Positions 33,354 to 42,554 of a stretch of DNA of 64,000 nucleotides are shown here, piece by piece. The translations under genes and the position numbers were made by a program. Source of the DNA: a bacterium. Lineage in GTDB: Bacteria; 4484-113; JAFGCY01. Under the pieces are notes generated by a model. It had not been told where the DNA came from. It saw nothing but the letters and a program-made list of their open reading frames with translations, and did not search any database. The stretch spans positions 25,668 to 89,667 of the forward strand of contig JAFGCY010000098.1 in assembly GCA_016932385.1 (NCBI GenBank), read 5' to 3'. Numbering within the stretch: position 1 is the first letter of the stretch; every line of letters begins with the position of its first letter.

Positions 33354-34553
33354 GTGCGAGTCGGAATATCAGGACTGGCGGTCGGACACCCGACGGGGCT
33401 GGGCCGGCTCAGCCGGACGTACCTGCTGGCCCTCGCCGAGGCCGCCGGCGACTGGGAACTCCACGTCTACTTCCGCAACCGGCGGCAGTACGAGCACTTA
33501 AGCGACGAACTGGCCGGCGGCACGGGCGAGGTGCCCGCGAACATCCAGCCGCATTACCCGCCCGTGCCGGGGCTGAACCGGCTGCTGCTGGAGGAGTTCG
33601 ACCTGCCGCGGCAGTTCGGCCGGCTGGCGCTGGACGCCTATCTCGGCTGCGACTTCACCCTGCCGCGCCGGCAACTCGCCGCGCGCGAACTGGTGGTGCT
33701 GCCGGACCTGCTGCCCTTCACCCAGCCGGCTACCGTCGGCTGGCGGGCGCGGTTGCTCTACCGCGCCGGCATCCGCCGCAGCATCGGCCGCCGCGCCGTG
33801 CTGCTGTGCATCTCGCCGCATACCAAGGACGCGCTGGACCGGCTGTTCCCCGGCCACGGCTGCGAAACGCCGGTGATCATGCCGGCCATCAGCCCGCGGC
33901 TTTTAGCGCTGGCCCAGAGCCAGCCCGGCGTGGACCTGCCGCTGCAGGTGCGCGGCAGCCTGCACGCCGTGACCTCGCCGGGGCGGTTCCTGCTCAGCGT
34001 CGGCGTACTAGGCCCGCGCAAGAACACCGAGTTGCTGGCGCACCTGTTCCAGCGGCTGGTGCTGGAGGGGGAGTACCACGGCTCGCTGGTGCTGGCCGGC
34101 GGCGACGGCTCGTTCCACACCGCGCCGGACGAGCGGCGCCTGGCGTTCACCACCGTCCAGCCGCTGCCCGCTCAGGAGCGCGACCGGACGCCCGCGATCT
34201 ACGACCTGGGGCGGGTCAGCGACCACGATCTCAGCCGGCTCTACCGCGACGCCGACCTGCTCGTCAGCCTGTCCACCGAGGAGGGCTTCGGCTACCCGGT
34301 GATCGAGGCGCTGGCCCACGGCACGCCCGCGCTGGTCACGGCCGGCTCGTCGATGGCCGGCATCGCGCCGGGCGGCGTCGCCGCGACGGAGCTGGAACCG
34401 GCGCGCTGCTATGAGCGGCTGGTGTCGGCGCTCAACGCCCTGCCGCTGCTGCGCCAGGAGGCGGCCGGGATCTTGAGCGAGGACTACTCCAGTGAGCGGC
34501 TGGGGCGCCAGCTGCGCGCCGCGGTCGCCGGCGAGCCGATCCCGCCGCGATGA
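33354..34553 (+). CDS. Glycosyltransferase family 4
   Basis: 399 residues from GTG 33354. It begins MRVGISGLAVGHPTGLGRLS (acceptor loop with a G-T-G-L-G-R motif). The C-terminal half carries LLSVGVLGPRKNTELL and the signature LVSLSTEEGFGYPVIEALAH with the paired Glu residues. It is related to mannosyl/rhamnosyl transferases of the GT-B fold. It is isolated from the main polysaccharide locus by about 9 kb, though nucleotidyltransferases lie close by. Sugar and acceptor are unknown. Confidence 0.87.
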   Translation: MRVGISGLAVGHPTGLGRLSRTYLLALAEAAGDWELHVYFRNRRQYEHLSDELAGGTGEVPANIQPHYPPVPGLNRLLLEEFDLPRQFGRLALDAYLGCDFTLPRRQLAARELVVLPDLLPFTQPATVGWRARLLYRAGIRRSIGRRAVLLCISPHTKDALDRLFPGHGCETPVIMPAISPRLLALAQSQPGVDLPLQVRGSLHAVTSPGRFLLSVGVLGPRKNTELLAHLFQRLVLEGEYHGSLVLAGGDGSFHTAPDERRLAFTTVQPLPAQERDRTPAIYDLGRVSDHDLSRLYRDADLLVSLSTEEGFGYPVIEALAHGTPALVTAGSSMAGIAPGGVAATELEPARCYERLVSALNALPLLRQEAAGILSEDYSSERLGRQLRAAVAGEPIPPR

Positions 34554-34593
34554 TGTAACATCTAGCCGGTTCATTACGTCTAGGCAGAAGATC

Positions 34594-36231
34594 ATGAGAA
34601 CAATCGGATTCATCGCCGTCGCTTGTGTGTTCCTGCTGGCGGGCTGCCCGCAGGATCAGAACACCGCGTCCGGTGCGGGCCGGCCCGTAGCCGCGCCCGT
34701 GGCTGCCGCGGTGCCGGGCGGCACGCTTAGGCTCCCGCTGGAAATCGCGCCCGACGATCCGGCGCTGGCCCGCCCCGACCTGGGCAACCAGCAGCTCTGG
34801 GCGCTGGCCCGCGCGGTGGAGTTGCCGCTGGTGCGTGCTTCGATCGACGGCGCAGTCCAGCCCGGGCTGGCCGCCAGCTGGCAGAGCGATGACAGCGGCA
34901 CGGTCTGGACGTTCACGCTGGACGAGCGCCTGGCGCAACTGGGCGACGAGTTCAAGGCCAAACCGCCGATCATCACGTCGTGGCTGGCTATTCTGCGCGG
35001 AGATGAATCCCCGTTGCAGGCCCAGCTGGGCGACCTGGTCGCCGGCGCGGCGGACCTGCGCGACGGCCGCGCGCTGGAACTCAGAGGCATCGAGTACACC
35101 TGGCCCGAGCTGACGATTACCCTGACCCGGCCCAACCGGTTGTTCCCGCTGTGGGTCAGCCAGCCGGGGCTCGGTGATGCCTCGCTGGGGCCGTTCACCT
35201 GGGCGGATCACAGCGCCGAACCGGATGCGGACGGCGTGATCAAGCTCAAGCCGAACCCGGCTTATCCATACGATGCGCCGCTGCTCAGCGAGCTGTGGTT
35301 CGTCTGCCAGCCCGACCGCGACCTGCAACTGGAAATGTACCGCGCCGGCGAGCTGGACACCGCCAACGTGCCGGCGAACCAGGCCGACGGCATCCAAAAC
35401 GACCCGGCAGTCGGCACCCAGGCCGTGCGGCTCGACACCGCCGAGGCGCTCCACGTGCTGCTCAACCGCGCGCAGTTCCCCTGGGACGACGTCGAGTTCC
35501 AGTCGCGCCTGGGCCTGCGCCAGGCGATGAATTGGGGGCTCAACCGCCCGATGATCGCCGAGCTCAACGGCTACGAGTTCCAGTCCTGGCCGCATTTCCT
35601 GCCGGCCTATTGGCAGGACTATATCGACCCGCAGCTGGTGCAGCAGCCGCTCTACCCGCTGGCCCCGCAGATCGAGGCCGCGCGCCAGGGCCTGCACGAG
35701 GCCGACCTGGACCAGGGCCTGCGCCTGCCGCAGGGGATGGACCTGTCCTACCTGCCCGAGGAGAACCTGCACGGCCCGGCCCGTGACATCCTCGATTACT
35801 GGCGCGAGATCTCGGTCAAGATGATCCCGTTCTGCGAGCCGCGGTCGGTGTTGTTCTCGCGGATCGAGATCAACGCGCACCAGGCGGTGCTCAAGCGCAT
35901 CCGGCCCGCCTATCCCGACCCCGACGCGCTGTTCTATCCCCAGCTGATGAGCACGCTGTCCGGGCTGGGCGGCAACTGGTCGCGGCTCGAGGACGAGTCG
36001 CTGGACGCGGCCATCCGTGCGGAGCAGGCCGAGCAAGACGACATCAGCCGCCGGCTGCAACTGCGCGACCTCAGCCGCGAACTGGAGGAACGGGCGCTGA
36101 TGATTTTTATCGGCTACGCCACGCCGGTGGTGCTGATCAGCCCCGAACTGGCGGGCTACCGCCTCACGCCCTACGACTTCGACGCGGCGTTGCCGGCGCA
36201 GGATTTCACCGAGCTGGGCTGGCGCGAGTAG
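34594..36231 (+). CDS. Oligopeptide-type ABC transporter substrate-binding lipoprotein
   Basis: 545 residues from ATG 34594, chosen because the signal peptide and lipobox (VFLLAGC) follow at once. The mature protein fits family 5 solute-binding proteins: PGGTLRLPLEI near the start, LGNQQLWALARAVELPLVR, AASWQSDDSGTVWTFTLDE, QAMNWGLNRPMIA (the 'RQAINYAIDR' position) and PAYPDPDALFYP near the end. No permease or ATPase gene is adjacent, so the transport partner must be elsewhere or the protein has another binding role. It is convergent with the metallophosphoesterase; the two stops touch. Confidence 0.82.
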   Translation: MRTIGFIAVACVFLLAGCPQDQNTASGAGRPVAAPVAAAVPGGTLRLPLEIAPDDPALARPDLGNQQLWALARAVELPLVRASIDGAVQPGLAASWQSDDSGTVWTFTLDERLAQLGDEFKAKPPIITSWLAILRGDESPLQAQLGDLVAGAADLRDGRALELRGIEYTWPELTITLTRPNRLFPLWVSQPGLGDASLGPFTWADHSAEPDADGVIKLKPNPAYPYDAPLLSELWFVCQPDRDLQLEMYRAGELDTANVPANQADGIQNDPAVGTQAVRLDTAEALHVLLNRAQFPWDDVEFQSRLGLRQAMNWGLNRPMIAELNGYEFQSWPHFLPAYWQDYIDPQLVQQPLYPLAPQIEAARQGLHEADLDQGLRLPQGMDLSYLPEENLHGPARDILDYWREISVKMIPFCEPRSVLFSRIEINAHQAVLKRIRPAYPDPDALFYPQLMSTLSGLGGNWSRLEDESLDAAIRAEQAEQDDISRRLQLRDLSRELEERALMIFIGYATPVVLISPELAGYRLTPYDFDAALPAQDFTELGWRE

Positions 36232-37428
36232 CTAGTCGACCAGCGGGATCTCCAGGGTGTTGGGATCGGGCCGCTTGGTCTTCCAGGCGCCGTACTCGTT
36301 CAGGATGTTCGTGATGCGCTTGTAGACCAGTTTGAGCATCGGGTTGCCGTTGGGGATGCTCTTCTTGTCCACCCGAAAGCCGGCCAGCGTGCCGTCGCAG
36401 AACCGCGGCCACCAGCCCGTGTCCTGGATGAAGTCGTGCAGGCCGCTGGACAGCCGCGCCAGCAGCGGGATCCGGCGGCTGTGCTGCTCCACCATCTGCG
36501 CCATGCCCTCGGCCAGCCAGCGGCGCGAGGATTCCTGCAGCGTCATGCACGAGGGGATCGCCGCCAGCGGATGCGAGGTCGTGTGGATGCAGTCGTTTTC
36601 GAAGACCAGCTCGCGCCAAGCGTGCGGATAGCAGACTGAGGCCGCGGTGGTCAGGTTGGTGATGCCGTCCTGGACGTTGACGCTTTGCGCGTGGATGTGG
36701 CCGGAGAGCACCAGCGGCACGCGGTGGTCGGCCAGCACGCGGCGCAGCTTGCGCGAGCCGCGCGCGCGCCAGGAGGCGAAGAACGGACGCAGGAGGTGCT
36801 TCTTGCGCTCGGCCGGCGAGTGCGCCATGATCGTGTGGTGCACCGCCACCAAGGGCAGGCGCCCGCTGCCGCGCACGTTACTGAGCACGTCGTCGAGCCA
36901 CAGGCGCTGCGCCTTGCTGACCCAGCCATGGTCCTGCAGCTTGGTGTTGCCCTTCTCCTGCTTGAGCTGCTTCAGGCTCCAGGTGCTGTCCAGCACGATC
37001 AGCACCACGCCGCCGGGCAACTCCACGGCATACCGGGTGGAATCGCCGGGCAGGCCGGCCCCGCGGTAGAAGTTGACGAACGCGCGCGTGTCCAGGTGCG
37101 GCTCGTCGGGGTAGCTGACGCCCTTGGGCCGCTTGTGCAGCCGGTCGTGGTTGCCCGCGACGAGGTAGAACGGCATGCGCAGGCGGGCCAGTTCAGCGCG
37201 CGCGACCTCGTGGTTGAACAGCTCGCTGTCGCGCGTCAGGTCGCCCAACACGAGCGCCGCGTCGATGTCGCCGGCGGCGTTGATCGCGTCCACCGTGGCG
37301 TGGATCAGCTCGACGCTCAGGCCGTGCAGCTTGCGGCCCGGATCGATTTCCAGGCGCGGGTCCGGGTCGCCGTAGGGAATGGCGATATGGGGGTCGCCGA
37401 TCACCGCCAGTTTCAGTTTCGTTGCCAT
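36232..37428 (-). CDS. Calcineurin-like metallophosphoesterase
   Basis: 398 residues from ATG 37428, with GGGAGCGG just upstream and an extended -10 (TGCTAAATT) about 11 nt further. The metal-ligand motifs are complete and in order: IGDPHIA, LVLGDLTRD, VAGNHDR, VAVHHTIMAH and LSGHIHAQ. No signal peptide, so it is probably cytoplasmic. The C-terminal 100 residues are an extra unrecognised domain. Substrates of this family range from cyclic nucleotides to phospholipids and phosphoproteins; context does not decide. Confidence 0.87.
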   Translation of the reverse strand: MATKLKLAVIGDPHIAIPYGDPDPRLEIDPGRKLHGLSVELIHATVDAINAAGDIDAALVLGDLTRDSELFNHEVARAELARLRMPFYLVAGNHDRLHKRPKGVSYPDEPHLDTRAFVNFYRGAGLPGDSTRYAVELPGGVVLIVLDSTWSLKQLKQEKGNTKLQDHGWVSKAQRLWLDDVLSNVRGSGRLPLVAVHHTIMAHSPAERKKHLLRPFFASWRARGSRKLRRVLADHRVPLVLSGHIHAQSVNVQDGITNLTTAASVCYPHAWRELVFENDCIHTTSHPLAAIPSCMTLQESSRRWLAEGMAQMVEQHSRRIPLLARLSSGLHDFIQDTGWWPRFCDGTLAGFRVDKKSIPNGNPMLKLVYKRITNILNEYGAWKTKRPDPNTLEIPLVD

Positions 37429-37544
37429 GGCCGCTCCCAAATTTAGCACAAAAAGTTGCGAACAAGCCGTTTATACGGTACGTCTATAGTAGTGTTGCGC
37501 TCATTGTGGCGTAACGCAGCTTACCATCCCCCCTAACTTGGTAG

Positions 37545-37564
37545 GGCCCCGGGAGACCGGGGCC
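37545..37564. terminator. GC-rich hairpin with GAGA tetraloop in a divergent promoter region
   Basis: A perfect 8-bp stem (GGCCCCGG/CCGGGGCC) closes a GAGA (GNRA) loop and is followed by TGTTTAGTTT on the + strand. It looks like an intrinsic terminator, but it lies about 60 nt upstream of the gene at 37624, between two divergent genes. It could be an attenuator or 5'-UTR structure for that gene. Confidence 0.5.
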
Positions 37565-37623
37565 TGTTTAGTTTCACGCCACCCGGCGCTCAGGCTTCCC
37601 TGGCCGCTGCCGATATACCTCAT

Positions 37624-39081
37624 ATGAGCAAGGTCAGTTTCACGCGCGCGGCGCTTCTCGGCGCCGTGATGTTGCTGGTGTTCACCGGCGCGGCCGGGGC
37701 GGGGGACCGCCGGCAGGTGGTGGTGACCGACAAGCCGCTATATACCATGCTGCCCAGCGCGGCGGCGGACGCCGGGCTGGATAGCATCGTGCTGTCCGGG
37801 CTGGACTACACCGCGGTGGCGCCGCCCGGTGTGCGCGTGCGTGTAGTCGAGGACGAGCCGTACAGCTATGTCAACGGCAACCGGCAGTGCGTGAAGCCCT
37901 ACCTGCGCCACGGCCTTAGCCGGCTGACGCTCTACGCCACGTCGCCAGCGGGCGGCAGCTACGAGGCGCGGATCAACCTGCGCCAGGAACCCGGCCTGAA
38001 CGGGCTGAACACGCTTCGGCTATCCTTCGACACCGCCGCCAGCTATATATATACGCATTCGCTGCTCGGGGAGGACCAGCGCGGGCAGGTCGCCTATGCA
38101 TTGGAGGAGATCCGCTCGCCGCTCGGCCTGACCGATCCCGACGACCGCGACAACCGCCACCGCGAGTACCTGCGCTACTCGGCGGCGGTGATCAACCCAC
38201 TCGTCTGGCAGGAGCCGGTGGAGGAAGCGCCCGGCGACGTGCTGGCGCAGGCTGCGCCCGACGCCGTCGCGGAGCCGGCGGCCGTAGAAGAGGGGGATGC
38301 CGCGATCATCGACTCCGCCGCCAGCGCCGAGAGCATCGTGGTGCTGGCCGAGAGCCTGATCGACTCCGGCTCGGCGATCCCGCCGGCGGACGACGCCGCT
38401 GCGGCGGATGACGCGCCCGAGGTTCCGGCCGCGGATGAAACAACCGCTGCCGATGGCGAAGCGGAGGAAGTTGAGCCGCGCTGTCCCTACCAGTACGTCG
38501 CCGGGCAGCTGAAGGTGCTTAGGCGCGCCAACGACTCGCACTACCTGCTGACGATCGAGATCACGGCGGAGGACTTCGCCAATTCGCTGACCCTGACCGA
38601 AAACCTGGCGCGCTGCATCATCAACCGGCTCGACGCCGAGCTGGCGGCCGAGCGGCGCCTGGACTATCTTGCGTACTATCCCGAGTTTGAATATGCAATT
38701 CCATATTTCGACGGCGAGACGCCGCCTGCGGCGACGGCCGATCTGGCCGAGCGCCCGGGCGAGGGCTGCGGCCTGCATGCCACCCCGATTACCGGCGACG
38801 TCTGTCCGGCCTGCGGAACAGACGGACGCTGGCCGGCCGAACCTTACGCTGATGCGGAGTTCGCGGATACGCTGGCTCGGTCGCAGGTGATGCCGGTCTG
38901 CTCGCACTGCCTCATGGTGCCCGGCCTGTCGGGCTACGACGCGGTCAACCAGCTTGCCATTCCCTGCTGCTGCGAAACCTGCCTGGCCGGCGGCGCGTGC
39001 GCGGATTGCGCCGCTCGTCCGCCGTGCGACGCCTGCAAGCAGGACATCTGCACGCACTCAGAGGACGGCGGCTGCCCCTAG
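37624..39081 (+). CDS. Secreted protein with acidic Ala-rich linker and Cys-rich tail
   Basis: 485 residues. A signal peptide ends near AGAG (about 26). The N-terminal half is a beta-rich domain without recognised family. Residues about 200-285 are a low-complexity Ala/Glu/Asp linker (ADDAAAADDAPEVPAADETT), followed by a second folded domain. The last 100 residues hold about 18 cysteines in CPAC, CSHC, CCCETC, CADC and CDAC arrangements, suggesting metal clusters or many disulfides. The gene has no clear ribosome site. Function unknown; exported metal-binding or redox role is conceivable. Confidence 0.72.
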   Translation: MSKVSFTRAALLGAVMLLVFTGAAGAGDRRQVVVTDKPLYTMLPSAAADAGLDSIVLSGLDYTAVAPPGVRVRVVEDEPYSYVNGNRQCVKPYLRHGLSRLTLYATSPAGGSYEARINLRQEPGLNGLNTLRLSFDTAASYIYTHSLLGEDQRGQVAYALEEIRSPLGLTDPDDRDNRHREYLRYSAAVINPLVWQEPVEEAPGDVLAQAAPDAVAEPAAVEEGDAAIIDSAASAESIVVLAESLIDSGSAIPPADDAAAADDAPEVPAADETTAADGEAEEVEPRCPYQYVAGQLKVLRRANDSHYLLTIEITAEDFANSLTLTENLARCIINRLDAELAAERRLDYLAYYPEFEYAIPYFDGETPPAATADLAERPGEGCGLHATPITGDVCPACGTDGRWPAEPYADAEFADTLARSQVMPVCSHCLMVPGLSGYDAVNQLAIPCCCETCLAGGACADCAARPPCDACKQDICTHSEDGGCP

Positions 39082-39090
39082 CCGCGCCGG

Positions 39091-41364
39091 TTAGCCGCTC
39101 GCGCCAAGGCCGCCCTGGGGCGTGAACAGCGGCTGGCGCTTGATCAGCACCGCGTCGCCGGGGCCGAGCGCCTCGGGAGAGGGGTGTTCGATCACCCAGT
39201 AGCCCGGCGGCAGCTTGTCCTCCCAGCTCCCGCCGTCCCAGGTCACGGTTAGTTTGTTGCTGCCGTCGACCTTGACCGCGCCGTTGGTGCCCCAGAACGC
39301 CAGCCAGACCGCGCTGGTATTGGACCAGTCCGCGGGCAGGATCGCGATCAGCTTGTCGCATTCGGCGGGACGCTTCCCGTTCACCAGGTACGCCGCCGCC
39401 GGCGGGTCGCTCATAATGAAACGCAGGTCGCCGCCCGCGGCCCGTAGCTCGCGCTGGTTCTCGGAAAAACTGGCGAAGCCGGGGTAGGCCTCGTGCTCGC
39501 GCAGGATGTAATGCCCGCGCATCATTACCGTCGTCGCCATCACCTGCTCGGCCAGCGTGTCGCCGAAGTCAATGAGCGGCGGGGTGCCGAACAGCTCCCA
39601 GTCGACGACACTGGACAGGCGGTCGGCGTGGCGCAGCCAGACAAAGGCGCGGTCGGGATGCTCGAGGTTACCGAAGTTAGCGATAGTGCGCTTGTTGCGG
39701 TTCAGGTGATAATCGCCGAAGGCGGGCAGGCCGACGCGCAGGCCGCCATCGGTCAGGATGATCGCGTCCGGCCGCGCCTGGCGCACGGCCTCGGCGGTTT
39801 TCAAATACATCAAACTGGCCGCCGCCGGATAACTCGTGGTGAAGATGCTGTCGGGTATTTCGTAACGGTAATTGTCGGCTTCAAAGATGTTAACCAGGCT
39901 GTAGCCGCTGATCCGCGGGTATTTCTCGATGTCGCCGGCCATCTTGCGCACCAGCCAGGCCGCCACGTCCGGATTGCGGATATCGAGCAGGATCCGGTCG
40001 CCGCTGAACCGGATATCTCCCTGTTGTTGCCAGCTGCACCAGTCAAGCATCTTCGGGAGATACGGCGGGCAATTGCCGATCATGAGGTAATCGACCTTCG
40101 CCATGATCCGCATCGACTCGGGGTCGAACATGTCCAGCATGGCCAAGGTATCCTCGCCCAGGCCGGCGCCGCCCGTCAGGCCCACCGCGTCGATGCCGAG
40201 ATAACCGCCGGCATTGAGCGCGCTGTCGCCGAATTGCGCCTCGGCCAGCCGCGCGTCCCAGATGCCGCTGACCCGACGGAGGAAATCGGGGATCTCGGCG
40301 GTGGTTTCCAGCCAGCTGTTGGCCTCGATCATGCCGGTCTGCGTACCCAGGTCCGCGACCTCCGGCGTGAACTGGAAGCAGCGCGTCATCAGCCCCATCA
40401 GCGCGATCACCTCGCGCGTCTCGGCATAGCAAAGCGTCGGGTCCTTGCTGTGTTCCTCGATCGCGAACGGCTCGAGCACGATGCTGTCGCGGACCGGCAA
40501 GCCGCTGATCAGGTACGGCTCGCGAAACTGGTCGTGCGTCGGATCGTAGGCGGCATAGTCCAGGGCGATCAGCTCGCCGGCGGAGTAATCCGGCGCGACG
40601 CGCCAGGCGACCTCGTATTGGCGGTCGAAAAGCCGCGGGTGCTCGTCGGCGACCGACAGCAGGATGCCGTGGTCGTCGTCGTAGGCCGCTACCGCCGGCG
40701 CTATCAGGCTTTGCGGATAGTGGTTGGACCGCCACTCGCCGTCCGCCTGGCGGTCTTCGACGACGCCGTAGGCGAGCTGCCCGTGGCTTTCACCCGGCGT
40801 CAGGCGGTAGGGCAGCCACTCCCCGCTGACCGTCCAGCGCGTGAAGTCCGGCGCGGCGAACATGTCGTGGTCCAGCCCGCCCAGGATCAGCTCGCGGCTG
40901 ATCTGCACGTAACGCTCCTGCAGCCAGCGCGCCTTCAGGCTGACCGTCAGCGCGGGCCCGGCGATGTTGAATTCCAGCTGGTAACCGCCGGCGGTGGCCT
41001 CGTCGCGGATGATCGTCGCCTCGGTGGCGCTCTCCTCCTGGCGCCAGGCCCAGACCACCCACTCCTCGCCGGTGAGGCGGTGTTCCAGCACCAGGCCGAT
41101 CCGCGTGGGCTCGATGCGGCTTAACAGCCGGTACTCGGCGGCGGCGCCGCCCAGCTGGGCGTTGCCGATGCTGGCGTCGCGCGCGACGCCGCCCTGCAGG
41201 CGTTTGAGCTCGTCGGTGAAGCCCTGGTTGGAGGCCATCAACTCGCCGAACGCGGTGAACTCGTCGGCTTCGTCCGGCAGGTCGACGGGCGGCTCGTCGT
41301 CCGTGGGACGGGGACAGCCGCTTGACAGTGTAACCAACAGCAATAACCACAACCAGGCGCGCAT
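39091..41364 (-). CDS. Large lipoprotein of unknown function, possible glycoside hydrolase-like
   Basis: 757 residues with signal peptide and lipobox (LSSGC). The N-terminal half is beta-rich (substrate-binding-like, LEHRLTGEEWVVWAW). The second half has alternating segments compatible with a TIM barrel (YPRISGYSLVNIFEADNYRY, ARPDAIILTDGG, AFVWLRHADR). It ends with a small beta domain (KLIAILPADWSNTSAVWLAF). The overall plan resembles GH31/36-like or hypothetical glycosyl hydrolase families, but no catalytic motif can be fixed. The start follows a TACAAT box by 6 nt. Confidence 0.68.
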   Translation of the reverse strand: MRAWLWLLLLVTLSSGCPRPTDDEPPVDLPDEADEFTAFGELMASNQGFTDELKRLQGGVARDASIGNAQLGGAAAEYRLLSRIEPTRIGLVLEHRLTGEEWVVWAWRQEESATEATIIRDEATAGGYQLEFNIAGPALTVSLKARWLQERYVQISRELILGGLDHDMFAAPDFTRWTVSGEWLPYRLTPGESHGQLAYGVVEDRQADGEWRSNHYPQSLIAPAVAAYDDDHGILLSVADEHPRLFDRQYEVAWRVAPDYSAGELIALDYAAYDPTHDQFREPYLISGLPVRDSIVLEPFAIEEHSKDPTLCYAETREVIALMGLMTRCFQFTPEVADLGTQTGMIEANSWLETTAEIPDFLRRVSGIWDARLAEAQFGDSALNAGGYLGIDAVGLTGGAGLGEDTLAMLDMFDPESMRIMAKVDYLMIGNCPPYLPKMLDWCSWQQQGDIRFSGDRILLDIRNPDVAAWLVRKMAGDIEKYPRISGYSLVNIFEADNYRYEIPDSIFTTSYPAAASLMYLKTAEAVRQARPDAIILTDGGLRVGLPAFGDYHLNRNKRTIANFGNLEHPDRAFVWLRHADRLSSVVDWELFGTPPLIDFGDTLAEQVMATTVMMRGHYILREHEAYPGFASFSENQRELRAAGGDLRFIMSDPPAAAYLVNGKRPAECDKLIAILPADWSNTSAVWLAFWGTNGAVKVDGSNKLTVTWDGGSWEDKLPPGYWVIEHPSPEALGPGDAVLIKRQPLFTPQGGLGASG

Positions 41365-41370
41365 GGCCCG

Positions 41371-41376
41371 ATTGTA
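41371..41376 (-). promoter_or_regulatory. -10 box for the large lipoprotein gene
   Basis: TACAAT on the minus strand ends 6 nt before ATG 41364; leaderless arrangement. Confidence 0.45.
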
Positions 41377-41398
41377 CCGCAGCCAACCGCCCCGCGGC

Positions 41399-41407
41399 TG
41401 CTACAAT
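41399..41407 (+). promoter_or_regulatory. Extended -10 for the csaB operon
   Basis: TGCTACAAT ends 7 nt before ATG 41415. It is back-to-back with the minus-strand promoter in a 50-bp spacer. Confidence 0.5.
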
Positions 41408-41414
41408 CCGCTTA

Positions 41415-42554
41415 ATGGACAAAGTGCTGTTGCTGGGCTATTTCGGCGCCGGCAATTTCGGCGACGACGCGCTGCTGGCCGATTGGCTGATCAGCCGGCG
41501 CGACTGGCTGGCCGGGCAACGGCTGGCGGTGGACATCACGGTCAGCGGCAGCGCCGATCCCGTCGGTGGATTCCACGAGTCCGGGCACCTGCGCGAGCTG
41601 GTCGGCCAGCTGATCCCCAAGGAGCGGGCCAGCGCCGTCCGCCCCGACGACTACGCGGCGCTGATCGCCCCCGGCGGCAGCCTGCTGCAGGATGTGACCA
41701 GCCTGAAAAGCCTGCTGTACTACCTGTTTATCATCCGGCGCTTCAACCGCGCCGGCGTGCCGGTTTACCTGCTCAACCAGGGCATCGGCCCGTTGAATTC
41801 ATGGCTGGCGGATTTTCTCACGCCGCGCTACCTGGCGCGGACGGCGCTGTTGAGCGTACGCGATGCCGACAGCCACCACTGGGCGCTGTCCAAGCCGCTG
41901 CTGAAAGCGCACCCGGCGCTGGAGCTGTCCTGCGATCCGCTGCTCGACCCGTCGGTTCGCACCGACGGCCCCGACGAGCCGAACCGGCAAGCCGAGGGTT
42001 ACGCCGTCGTTATCGCCAAGCCGACCGGCGACCTGCCGCATCCCGGCGACGCGGTCGAGGAGCACGCGGCGTTGGCGCGGCTGTTGGATTACATCGCCGA
42101 CCTGACCGGCCTCAGGCCGCTGGTCGCGCCGCTGCACGGCGGCCAGGACGTGGAGTTTTGCGAAAAAGCCGCCGCGGCGGCCCAGGAGGCGACGTTCTGG
42201 CAGCCGGCGGAGGGCAGCCCCGGCAACAGCGCCGTCCTGGAGCTGATCCGCGCGGCGGGCCTGGTGATCAGCTACCGGCTGCACGGGCTGGTGATCGCCG
42301 GTGCCTATAACGTGCCCGCGCTGGGCGTGGCCTACGACCCGAAGATCATCGCCTTTTGCGGTTCGCTGGCGCTGCCGTACTGCTTCCCGGCCACCGTCCA
42401 CGAAGAGACCGCCTTTACCGACCTGCGCCGGCTCTGGGAGAACCGCGGCGAGGTCCAGGAAGTCATGGCCGAGTACCGGCAGCTGCAGCTGTTGCGGCTT
42501 AAGCAGGCCAAAGAGCGCTTTGATGAGATCTGGGATGAAAACACAATTGATTAA
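41415..42554 (+). CDS. csaB: Polysaccharide pyruvyl transferase (CsaB type)
   Basis: 379 residues. The signature start VLLLGYFGAGNFGDDALLAD, the APGGSLLQDVTS segment, GVPVYLLNQGIGPL, and VISYRLHGLVIAGAYNVPAL near the end are typical of CsaB. CsaB adds pyruvate ketals to secondary cell-wall polymers. In many Gram-positive-type bacteria those pyruvylated polymers anchor S-layer (SLH) proteins. No SLH-domain gene is in the window. The gene overlaps the next one by 20 nt, so they are coupled. Confidence 0.88.
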   Translation: MDKVLLLGYFGAGNFGDDALLADWLISRRDWLAGQRLAVDITVSGSADPVGGFHESGHLRELVGQLIPKERASAVRPDDYAALIAPGGSLLQDVTSLKSLLYYLFIIRRFNRAGVPVYLLNQGIGPLNSWLADFLTPRYLARTALLSVRDADSHHWALSKPLLKAHPALELSCDPLLDPSVRTDGPDEPNRQAEGYAVVIAKPTGDLPHPGDAVEEHAALARLLDYIADLTGLRPLVAPLHGGQDVEFCEKAAAAAQEATFWQPAEGSPGNSAVLELIRAAGLVISYRLHGLVIAGAYNVPALGVAYDPKIIAFCGSLALPYCFPATVHEETAFTDLRRLWENRGEVQEVMAEYRQLQLLRLKQAKERFDEIWDENTID

